A DNA stretch of 33,717 nt. Origin: an uncultured Pseudokineococcus sp. GTDB lineage: Bacteria > Actinomycetota > Actinomycetes > Actinomycetales > Quadrisphaeraceae. Location: the NCBI RefSeq assembly GCF_947499845.1, contig NZ_CANMPM010000027.1:1-33717 (forward strand). Direction: 5' to 3'. The notes beneath the pieces were generated by a model. It did no database searches and was not told the DNA's origin. It was given only the letters and a program-made list of their open reading frames with translations. The stretch's first letter is position 1, and each line of letters begins with the position of its first letter. Both the position numbers and the translations under genes were made by a program. Positions 24,551 to 31,688 of the stretch are shown here, one piece after another.

Positions 24551-25623
24551 ACGTCGTCGACGTCGACCGGCGGGAGGTCATCTCGCTGCAAGCGTCCGTG
24601 GAGCAGCCGGAGTGCCCCATCCGCTGTCACGGCTCCGCTGCTGTACGCAGCCAGCACCGCGGAGGTGTACCTGGGGCCAGTGGCCCCAGGTTGGAGGTCC
24701 TCCTCGACGTCCCGACCGGTCACCTTCATGATCTCTCCCCGCGTGGGGGAAGGGCGCAGGTGTCGCTCCTCGGTCGCCGGCAGAGCGTGACGTGCCGCCG
24801 CGAGCGCGGTCGTCCACGAGACGCGGTACCGGGCGGCAATCATCACGAGAGCCGCCCGACGCTCCGACGTCGTCCCCGCGCCGTCGAGGGCGAGGCGGAC
24901 CACGTCCTCTGGCAGGAGAAGGGCGGAGGCAACCGTGTCGACGAGCTGCTCTCGCGCGTCGGTCGACGTGGACACCGGTAGGTCGCTCGCGTAGGCGTCG
25001 CCGAGGACGTGGTGCGCGAGCTCGTGGGCAGCGGTGCTGCGACGACGGCCGGGTGCGGCGCGACCACCGACGACCGCCGCCCCCCAACGCCCTTCGTCCA
25101 AGCTCGCCCCTTCGACCTCCTCGTCTGCGACGAGGAGGAAGAGCCCGAGGTCCTCCGCGACGTCCGCCACGGGCGGTAGCGGGTCCAGGCCGAGTCCCAG
25201 TCGCTGCCGCACGGCCTGCGCCGCAGCCTGCGCCTCGTTGCTGGTGGTGACGACGGGCGCGGGCGGTCGCATGGTCGGCCTGAGGAAACCCTCCTCCACC
25301 AGCCACCGCACGTCGCGGCCGTGAGCCTCGACTAGGAGGTCAGCACGGGCACGTGACCGCTCGACCTCGGCGGCGTCGTCGCCGAGGGGCCTTCGCTGAG
25401 AAGTGATGGCGGCTGGTCGCGGACGCACGATCAAAGCGAGGGGCACGCGCAGCGCCTCAGCGACCGACGCCGCCTCGATGATCGATAGGCGACGGTCTCC
25501 GGTCTCCACCTTGGCGACCGCCGTCCGATCCAGCCCCACTTCCTCGCCGAGACGCTGCTGGGTGAGACCAGCCGCCAGACGCGCCTCTCTCACGCGCTCG
25601 CCGACGTCAGCCCAAGTCGCCAC
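24544..25623 (-). CDS. XRE-type HTH protein with ImmA/IrrE metallopeptidase domain
   Basis: 359 residues. The N-terminal HTH (7-66) reads VREARLAAGLTQQRLGEEVG then LDRTAVAKVETGDRRLSI. The middle (about 125-260) is an ImmA/IrrE (DUF955) zinc peptidase with HExxH in AAHELAHHVLG (His200, Glu201, His204) and a following DTVASALLLPEDVV block. The last 70 residues (AAYSSGAVTADGALRLLHGR and onward) are separate and may bind the PIN partner. In phages and ICEs, ImmA-type peptidases cleave HTH repressors to derepress genes; here repressor and peptidase are one protein. The GTG at 25623 follows directly on a palindrome that could be its own operator. It is encoded just upstream of, and overlapping, the PIN gene. 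The antitoxin/regulator role is inferred. Confidence 0.87.
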   Translation of the reverse strand: MATWADVGERVREARLAAGLTQQRLGEEVGLDRTAVAKVETGDRRLSIIEAASVAEALRVPLALIVRPRPAAITSQRRPLGDDAAEVERSRARADLLVEAHGRDVRWLVEEGFLRPTMRPPAPVVTTSNEAQAAAQAVRQRLGLGLDPLPPVADVAEDLGLFLLVADEEVEGASLDEGRWGAAVVGGRAAPGRRRSTAAHELAHHVLGDAYASDLPVSTSTDAREQLVDTVASALLLPEDVVRLALDGAGTTSERRAALVMIAARYRVSWTTALAAARHALPATEERHLRPSPTRGEIMKVTGRDVEEDLQPGATGPRYTSAVLAAYSSGAVTADGALRLLHGRLQRDDLPPVDVDDVW

Positions 25624-25640
25624 CGTGCGAATATCGCACG
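25624..25640 (-). promoter_or_regulatory. Palindromic operator/-10 region of the HTH-PIN operon
   Basis: A perfect 7-bp inverted repeat, CGTGCGA-ATA-TCGCACG, directly abuts the start codon of the XRE/ImmA gene. Its AT centre includes GATATT on the minus strand, 6 nt before the GTG, about where a leaderless -10 box would sit. It is well placed for autorepression by the HTH protein. Confidence 0.6.
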
Positions 25641-25673
25641 TCGTGGCGGATCTCGCTTCCCTCCTTCCAGGCG

Positions 25674-26876
25674 TCACACGAACGCGCCGTGCCCGGTGAC
25701 CGCGCGCCCGACGACGAGGGTGTTGACCTCGCGGGTGCCCTCGTAGGAGTAGAGCGCCTCGGCGTCGGCGACGAAGCGCGCCACGTGGTGGCCCGCGAGG
25801 ACGCCGTTGCCCCCCATGACCTCGCGCGCGCGGGCGACGACGTCCCGCATGCGGGAGGTGCAGAAGGCCTTGGCCATGGCGGCGTGCTCGTCGCGGCGCT
25901 CGCCGGCCTCCTCCAGCTGGCAGACGCGCACGACCATCCCGAGCGAGGCCGTGATGTCCGAGAGCATCCGCACGAGGTGGTCCTGCACGAGCTGGAAGGA
26001 GGCCAGCGGCCGCCCGAACTGCTGGCGCTCGCGGGTGTAGGCGAGGGCGTGCTCGTAGGCGCCGACCGAGACCCCGACGGCCTCCCACGCGACGCCGCCG
26101 CGCGTGCGGCGCAGCACCTCGTTGGTGTCCTTGAAGCTGTTGGCGCCCGCCAGGTGGTTCGCGGCCGGGACGCGGCAGCCCTCGAGGGTGATGTCGGCGT
26201 TCTCCACGGCGCGCAGCGCCGTCTTGCCGCGGATGGGCGTGGCCGTGAAGCCGGGCGTGCCCTTCTCCACGAGGAAGCCCTTGACCTGGCCGTCGGCCAC
26301 GTCGCGCGCCCAGACGACGACGACGTCGGCGAAGCAGGCGTTGCCGATCCAGCGCTTGGCGCCGTCGAGCACCCACGCGTCGCCGTCGCGGCGGGCGCTC
26401 GTGGCGAGCCCGCCGGCGACGTCGGAGCCGTGGTCGGGCTCGGTGAGCGCGAAGGCGCCGACGGCCTCGGCCCGCCGCATCCGCGGCAGCCAGTGCGCCT
26501 TCTGCTCCTCGGACCCGCAGACGGCGAGCGTGCCCATGACGAGGCCGTCGTGGACGCCGACGAAGGTGGCCGTGGAGGGGTCGACGCGCGCCAGCTCCAT
26601 GCGCAGCCAGCCGGTGAGCAGGGTCCGGCGGGCCGGCTCGTCGCCGTCCACCCCGAGCCCGAGCAGGCCCTCCTCGGCGAAGCGCGGGGCGAGGTGGCGG
26701 GGCACCTCCTCGTCGAGCCACCGCTGGTTCGCCCCGGGGGCGACCTCGGCGGCGTAGAACTCCCGGGCCCGCACGACGAGCGCGCGCTCGTCGTCGGTCA
26801 GGAGCTGCTGGTAGCCGAGGAAGTCGGCGGCCAGCAGGTCGGGGGTCAGGGGGGGACGCGGGTCTCGCGTGCTCAT
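25674..26876 (-). CDS. Acyl-CoA dehydrogenase (glutaryl-CoA dehydrogenase-like)
   Basis: A 400-residue FAD enzyme that introduces the alpha-beta double bond into an acyl-CoA, passing electrons to ETF. The helical N-domain is followed by FALTEPDHGSDVAGGLATSA (FAD/substrate loop) and KRWIGNACFADVVVVWARD, typical of the glutaryl-CoA branch. The C-domain has YTRERQQFGRPLASFQLVQ, VMGGNGVLAGHHVARFVADA and the base-bearing LYSYEGTREVNTLVVGRA, whose Glu in YEGT is the expected catalytic residue. GAGGAGAGG upstream of the ATG at 26876 supports the start, and length is normal. Whether it acts on glutaryl-CoA (with decarboxylation) or another chain is not decidable here. It is divergent from the tmk fusion gene. 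Confidence 0.93.
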   Translation of the reverse strand: MSTRDPRPPLTPDLLAADFLGYQQLLTDDERALVVRAREFYAAEVAPGANQRWLDEEVPRHLAPRFAEEGLLGLGVDGDEPARRTLLTGWLRMELARVDPSTATFVGVHDGLVMGTLAVCGSEEQKAHWLPRMRRAEAVGAFALTEPDHGSDVAGGLATSARRDGDAWVLDGAKRWIGNACFADVVVVWARDVADGQVKGFLVEKGTPGFTATPIRGKTALRAVENADITLEGCRVPAANHLAGANSFKDTNEVLRRTRGGVAWEAVGVSVGAYEHALAYTRERQQFGRPLASFQLVQDHLVRMLSDITASLGMVVRVCQLEEAGERRDEHAAMAKAFCTSRMRDVVARAREVMGGNGVLAGHHVARFVADAEALYSYEGTREVNTLVVGRAVTGHGAFV

Positions 26877-27054
26877 GGGGCCTCTCCTCGTCGAGCGGAC
26901 GTGCGCATCGTGCGGCACGGCCGCGGCCGCCCGCCAGGCGCCCCGGCACGACCAGCCGGTCGGGGGTCGGCCGGCCCGCCGGGTGCGGTGCGGCGGCGGC
27001 CGCGCCGGCCGCCCCGGCCTCGGCGGGGCGCGGGGCGCCGTCGGCCCCCGTCGA

Positions 27055-27060
27055 TACCCT
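27055..27060 (+). promoter_or_regulatory. -10 element for a probable leaderless mRNA (tmk fusion gene)
   Basis: TACCCT fits TAnnnT and ends 6 nt before the GTG at 27067. No Shine-Dalgarno sequence precedes that codon. This also argues for 27067 as the start rather than the longer open frame upstream. Confidence 0.55.
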
Positions 27061-27066
27061 CCGGAC

Positions 27067-30000
27067 GTGAGCTCAGCGCGCCCCCCTCGCCCGACGTCGC
27101 GCGGCGCCGGGCGCCCCGCGGCGCCCCGCCCGGGACGCGGCGCGTCGCCCGCGGCCCCGGAGGTCCCCGCCGGCCGGCTGCCCCTGCACCGGCCGGAGGC
27201 GGTCCTGCCCGCGGGCGACCTCGCGGGCGCCGTCGACGTCCTGTGGGTGCTGTCGGCCGCGTCGGCCGCCGTGGCGGCGGGCCTGCCCGCCGGCGCCCCG
27301 CTCGCCGGGGTGGGGCTCGCGCTCGTGCTCGCCCTGCGCCTCGCCCCCCGCGCCCTCGCGCCGGCACCCGTCGCCGCGCTGGGGCGGCGGCTCGGCGGCG
27401 CCGCCCCCGTGGCGGGCCACGTCGTCCGCGCCCTGGCGGCCCTCGGCCTCGTGGTGGCCCTGACCTGGGCGGGGACGGGCGCGCTGTGGTGGGCCGCCGG
27501 GCTCGTCCTCCTCGCCGAGGTCGTGCGGCCGGCCCCGCGCGCGAGCGCCCCCGTCGCCGGGTCGGGGCTGCGCCGCGTCGTCGCGGCCCTGCCGCCGGTC
27601 GCGGTGGCGCTCGTCCTCGGCGCGGTCGGTCGCGCCCTCGAGGCCGTGACGGGCGTGCTCGGGGCCCCCGCTCCCGCGCTGCTCGTCGTGGCCGGGGCCG
27701 GTGCGGCCCTCGCGCCGCGGCACCGGACCGCCACCGGCGCCGCCGAGGGAGCCGGGCCCGCCGACGGCGCCGAGGTGTCGCGCCCGCGGGGCGAGCGCCT
27801 GCGCGCCCTGCGCCTCGTCGTCGCGACGCCGCGGGGGGCCGCGCGCTCGGCGGCCCTCGTGCCGGTCGCCGTGGCCGCGGCGCTTGCGCCGCTGCACGCC
27901 CTCGGTCTCGGCGCCGGCGCCTCGGGCGCGGCGCTCCTGCTCCTCGCCCTCGGCGCGGGTCTCCTCGCCGGCTCCGCCCTGGCGGCGCGCTGGGCGACCG
28001 CCGGCGACGCGCCGGGCTCGGTGCTGACGCTCGCGGCCGGCACCGCGTCGGTCCTCGTCCTCGTCGCGGGCCCCCTCACCGACCTCGTGCTGACGGCCGT
28101 GCTCCTCGCGCTCGCGGGTGGGGCGGCCGGGGTGGCGCTCGTGGCCTCGGGGCACCTCGAGGACGGCGGACGGGCCGTCGCCGCCCGGGGCGCCGAGCCC
28201 CTGGTGCTCGGCGTCGTCGTGGTGCTCGGCGCGCTGCTCGCCGGCCTGCTCGGCGGCACGACCTTCCCCCTGGGCTCGGCGGGGCGCCTCGACGTCGGCG
28301 GGGCCGGGGTCGTGCTGCTGCTCGTCGGCCTCGCGGGCCTCGTCGCCTCGCTCGTCGTCGTCCGGCCCCTGGCCGACCGCGCCTCGGGGCCGCTCCTGCC
28401 CGTCCTCCTGGCGCGGGCCACCTCAGGGGCCGCGGCCCCGCCGGGGGGACCGGCTCGCGCCCGGCGCGCGAGCCAGGGGGACGCGGGCGGGCACGGGCTC
28501 CCCGGCGTGCTCGTCGCCCTCGAGGGCGGGGACGGGGCGGGCAAGACGACGCAGGCGGTCCTCCTGGGCCGCGAGCTCGAGCGCCGGGGGCACGACGTCG
28601 TCGTCACCCGGGAGCCGGGCGCCACGCCCCTCGGGGCGCGGGTCCGCGGCCTCCTGCTCGACCGCGGCGCCGACCAGCCGGCCGTGCCGCCGCGGGCCGA
28701 GGCCCTGCTGTACGCGGCCGACCGCGCCGCCCACGTCCACGAGGTGCTGCGCCCGGCGCTCGCGCGCGGCGCGGTCGTCGTCACCGACCGGTACGTCGAC
28801 TCCTCGCTCGCCTACCAGGGGGCGGGGCGCGCGCTGCCCGCCGACGAGGTCGCCTGGCTGTCCGGCTGGGCCACCGAGGGGCTCCTGCCCGACCTCGTCG
28901 TCGTGCTCGACGCGGACGCCGCCACCGCGTCGTCGCGGCGCGGGGCTCGGGGGGCCGACGACCGCCTCGACGCGGAGCCGGCGCCCTTCCACGAGCGCGT
29001 CCGCCAGGTCTTCCTCGACCTGGCGCGCCGGGGCGGCGACCGCTACCTGGTGCTCGACGCCGGTGCGGCGCCCGAGGACGTGGCCGCGCGGGTGCTGGCG
29101 CGCCTCGAGCCGCTCCTGCCGGGACGCCCCGACGAGGACGCGGCGCGCGACGACGCCGACGGCCACCCCCTGGACGGCCAGCCCGTCGACGGCGACCCCC
29201 GCGACGCCGACGACCGCGATGACGACGCCTCGGACGACCGCCGCGGGGACGACGACGTCCCGTCGCCCGCCGTCCCGGGCTCGACCACCGCGGGGCGACC
29301 GCAGCCGGCCGTCGTCGCCGAGGACACGGCCGTCGTGGCCGGTGGTCCGGTCACGGCACCGCTCCGGGTCGTCCCCCCGCCGGAGCCCGACGGTGAGGAC
29401 GCCCCCCGGGGAGGCGCGACGGCCCGGGAGCAGCAGGTGGCCGAGGCCCGACGGGTCGAGGCGACGCAGGCCCTGGAGCGCGAGGCGGCGGAGGAGCGCG
29501 AGCGTGGTCCGGCCGAGGCGCGGGAGCGTGAGGCGGCCGAGGCGCGGGAGCGTGAGGCGGCCGAGGCGCGGGAGCGCGAGGAGGCGGAGCGCCGGGAGCG
29601 CGAGGTGGCCGAGGCGCGGGAGCGCGAGGCGGCGGAGGCGCGGGAGCGCGAGGAGGCCGACGCGAGGGAGCGTGAGGCGGCCGAGCTGCGGGAGGGTGAG
29701 GCGGCGCGGGAGCGCGAGGAGGCGGAGCGCGAGCGGCGGCGCGCCGAGGAGGCGGCGGTCTCCCGCCGGGTGGCCACGTCCGTGCGGTCCGCGGAGGCGG
29801 CCGTCGGCGCGGCGCGAGCCCTCGGCGACGCGCGCCGGCCCGTCGTGACGCCGGCACCCGCGTCCGCCCGGTCGGCGGAGGCGCCACCTGCGCTGTCCGC
29901 CGTCCTGCCCGAGGAGCGGCTGCGGCAGCTGCCCGACGCCGTCCGGCGCTCGGCGGGCGACGTGGCGGGCGCCCAGCGCGAGGCGCGCGACGCGGCGCTC

Positions 30001-30537
30001 ACGGCGGCCGCCGAGCAGCGGGCGCGCCTCCGGCAGGAGCAGGCGCGCGCCGGGCGCGAGCGTCAGCGGGCCCAGCGCGAGGCCGACGAGCGCGCGCGCG
30101 CCGCCGAGGAGGAGCGGGTGCGTCGCGAGGAGGCCGAGCGGGCGGCTCGTCGCGAGGCGGAGGAGGAGGCGGCCGAGCAGGCCCGTCGCGCGTCCTCGCG
30201 CCGGCGCGCCGAGACGGTCCGGCTCGAGGACCTCTTCGACGAGGAGCCCGGCCGGGCCGCGGCGGACCCCGCACCGCGGACGGCCGAGCTGCCGGCCGTG
30301 GGCTCGGAGCGGCCGGCCCTGCACGAGCTGGAGGCCGCCGACCGCCGCCGCCAGGCCCTGCAGCGGGCCCGTCGGCGGGCGGCCGCCTCCCGGCGCCGCG
30401 CCGAGTCCGAGGACCCGGTGCGGGCGAGGAGGGACGAGGAGGCCGTCCGGGGCGACGGACCGCTGGCCGACGAGCTCTTCTCCTGGGAGGAGGAGCCCGA
30501 GGACGGTCCCGAGGACGAGCGCGGGCACCGCCGATGA
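27067..30537 (+). CDS. tmk: Membrane-fused thymidylate kinase with long coiled-coil tail
   Basis: A 1156-residue three-part fusion. Residues 60-460 are about ten to twelve hydrophobic helices resembling a degenerate transporter core. Residues 480-695 are a complete thymidylate kinase: Walker A ALEGGDGAGKTTQ (487-494), VVVTREPGATPLG, DRYVDSSLAYQGAGR (Asp574 DR motif), LDADAATASSRRGARG (LID) and a trailing FHERVRQVFLDLA. It phosphorylates dTMP to dTDP. Residues 700-1156 are disordered then highly charged. A DNA repeat of 24 bp gives EAREREAA-type octads at about 817-880, and more Arg/Glu/Ala coiled coil follows. Free-standing TMK is about 210 residues. A membrane-TMK fusion is known in streptomycetes from memory; the long coil is unusual. 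The stop overlaps the holB ATG. Confidence 0.9.
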   Translation: MSSARPPRPTSRGAGRPAAPRPGRGASPAAPEVPAGRLPLHRPEAVLPAGDLAGAVDVLWVLSAASAAVAAGLPAGAPLAGVGLALVLALRLAPRALAPAPVAALGRRLGGAAPVAGHVVRALAALGLVVALTWAGTGALWWAAGLVLLAEVVRPAPRASAPVAGSGLRRVVAALPPVAVALVLGAVGRALEAVTGVLGAPAPALLVVAGAGAALAPRHRTATGAAEGAGPADGAEVSRPRGERLRALRLVVATPRGAARSAALVPVAVAAALAPLHALGLGAGASGAALLLLALGAGLLAGSALAARWATAGDAPGSVLTLAAGTASVLVLVAGPLTDLVLTAVLLALAGGAAGVALVASGHLEDGGRAVAARGAEPLVLGVVVVLGALLAGLLGGTTFPLGSAGRLDVGGAGVVLLLVGLAGLVASLVVVRPLADRASGPLLPVLLARATSGAAAPPGGPARARRASQGDAGGHGLPGVLVALEGGDGAGKTTQAVLLGRELERRGHDVVVTREPGATPLGARVRGLLLDRGADQPAVPPRAEALLYAADRAAHVHEVLRPALARGAVVVTDRYVDSSLAYQGAGRALPADEVAWLSGWATEGLLPDLVVVLDADAATASSRRGARGADDRLDAEPAPFHERVRQVFLDLARRGGDRYLVLDAGAAPEDVAARVLARLEPLLPGRPDEDAARDDADGHPLDGQPVDGDPRDADDRDDDASDDRRGDDDVPSPAVPGSTTAGRPQPAVVAEDTAVVAGGPVTAPLRVVPPPEPDGEDAPRGGATAREQQVAEARRVEATQALEREAAEERERGPAEAREREAAEAREREAAEAREREEAERREREVAEAREREAAEAREREEADAREREAAELREGEAAREREEAERERRRAEEAAVSRRVATSVRSAEAAVGAARALGDARRPVVTPAPASARSAEAPPALSAVLPEERLRQLPDAVRRSAGDVAGAQREARDAALTAAAEQRARLRQEQARAGRERQRAQREADERARAAEEERVRREEAERAARREAEEEAAEQARRASSRRRAETVRLEDLFDEEPGRAAADPAPRTAELPAVGSERPALHELEAADRRRQALQRARRRAAASRRRAESEDPVRARRDEEAVRGDGPLADELFSWEEEPEDGPEDERGHRR
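29515..29706. repeat. 24-bp tandem repeat coding charged octads in the tmk fusion
   Basis: Eight imperfect copies of a 24-mer of the form GAGGCGCGGGAGCGTGAGGC plus GGCC encode Glu-Ala-Arg-Glu-Arg-Glu-Ala-Ala-like octads in one frame. They predict a long single alpha helix or coiled coil following the kinase domain. Confidence 0.85.
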
Positions 30538-31688
30538 CGGTGTGGGACGACCTCGTGGGCCAGGAGGAGGCCGTCGCGGTGCTGCGCCGCGCCGCGGCCC
30601 TCGGCAGCGGCGCCCTGGCGCACGCCTGGCTCTTCACCGGTCCTCCGGGCTCCGGCCGCTCGACCGCCGCGCGAGCCTTCGCGGCCGCCCTCCTGTGCGA
30701 CACCGGCACGGGGTGCGGCACGTGCCACGCCTGCCGGACGGCCGTCCAGGGCACGCACGCCGACCTCCGGGTCGTCGCGACGGAGCTGCTGACCCTGCGC
30801 ATCGACGCCGTCCGGGAGCTCGTGCAGGCGGCGCAGCGGAGGCCGTCGACGGGCCGGTGGCGGATCGTCCTCGTCGAGGACGCCGACCGGATGCTCGAGC
30901 GGACGACCAACGTCCTGCTCAAGGCCGTCGAGGAGCCGCCCGAGCGGACCGTCTGGCTGCTGTGCGCCCCCAGCCCGGAGGACGTGCTGCCGACGATCCG
31001 CTCGCGGGCCCGACCCGTGCGGCTGCGGGTGCCCCCCGTGGCCGCGGTGGCCGACCTGCTGGTGCGCCGCGACGGCGTCGACCCCGCGATGGCGGCCTTC
31101 GCGGCCCGGGCGGCCCAGAGCCACGTGGGCCTCGCGCGTCGTCTCGCGCGCGACGAGGGGGCGCGCACCCGCCGTCGCGAGGTGGTCCGGACCCCGCTGG
31201 ACCTCTCCGGGCCCACCGACGCCGTCGTCCGCGCCGGCGAGCTCGTCGACGTCGCCTCCGAGGAGGCGTCCTCGTCGACCGCCGAGCGCGACGCGCGCGA
31301 GCGCGCCGAGCTGCTGCGGACCCTCGGCGTCGAGCCCGGGCGCGCCGTGCCCCCCGCGCTGCGCTCCCAGGTGCGCGCCCTCGAGGAGGACCAGAAGAAG
31401 CGGGCCACCCGGCTGCGGCGCGACGTCCTCGACCGCGCCCTGCTCGACCTCCTGTCGGTCTACCGCGACGTGCTGGTGCTGCAGCTCGGCGCCGACGTCG
31501 AGCTCGTCAACGCCTCGATGGTCGAGGACCTGCGGGCGCTCGCGAGCCGCGGGGGCCCGGCTGCGACGCTGGGGCGCATGGACGCCATCGGCACGGCGCG
31601 CGAGCGCATCCAGGCGAACGTCAACCCGCTCCTGGCGGTCGAGGCGATGTGCGTCGCGCTGCTGCCGGAGCCGGTGGGCGCCGCGTGA
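30534..31688 (+). CDS. holB: DNA polymerase III delta' subunit
   Basis: 384 residues, a clamp-loader AAA+ subunit. The start is MTVWDDLVGQEEAVAVLRRA, then LFTGPPGSGRSTAARAFAAA, a P-loop with Arg in place of the ATP-binding Lys, as normal for delta', which does not hydrolyse ATP. A zinc module of four cysteines follows (CDTGTGCGTCHAC), then IVLVEDADRMLERTTNVLLK (Walker B-like and sensor region), VEEPPERTVWLLCAP and SRARPVRLRVP. The C-terminal collar is helical. The ATG overlaps the stop of the tmk fusion (ATGA) and the next start overlaps its stop (GTGA), so three genes are translationally coupled. The tmk-holB pairing is standard in bacteria. Confidence 0.95.
   Translation: MTVWDDLVGQEEAVAVLRRAAALGSGALAHAWLFTGPPGSGRSTAARAFAAALLCDTGTGCGTCHACRTAVQGTHADLRVVATELLTLRIDAVRELVQAAQRRPSTGRWRIVLVEDADRMLERTTNVLLKAVEEPPERTVWLLCAPSPEDVLPTIRSRARPVRLRVPPVAAVADLLVRRDGVDPAMAAFAARAAQSHVGLARRLARDEGARTRRREVVRTPLDLSGPTDAVVRAGELVDVASEEASSSTAERDARERAELLRTLGVEPGRAVPPALRSQVRALEEDQKKRATRLRRDVLDRALLDLLSVYRDVLVLQLGADVELVNASMVEDLRALASRGGPAATLGRMDAIGTARERIQANVNPLLAVEAMCVALLPEPVGAA

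Noticed and set aside
24551-26949. Single 801-codon frame joining the XRE/ImmA protein to upstream sequence
   Set aside because: The part before 25623 is antisense-frame noise over the acyl-CoA dehydrogenase. The HTH domain begins right after the GTG at 25623.
25689-29222. 1177-codon plus-strand frame spanning the acyl-CoA dehydrogenase and tmk start
   Set aside because: It runs antisense to one real gene and out of frame with another, with no recognisable domain.
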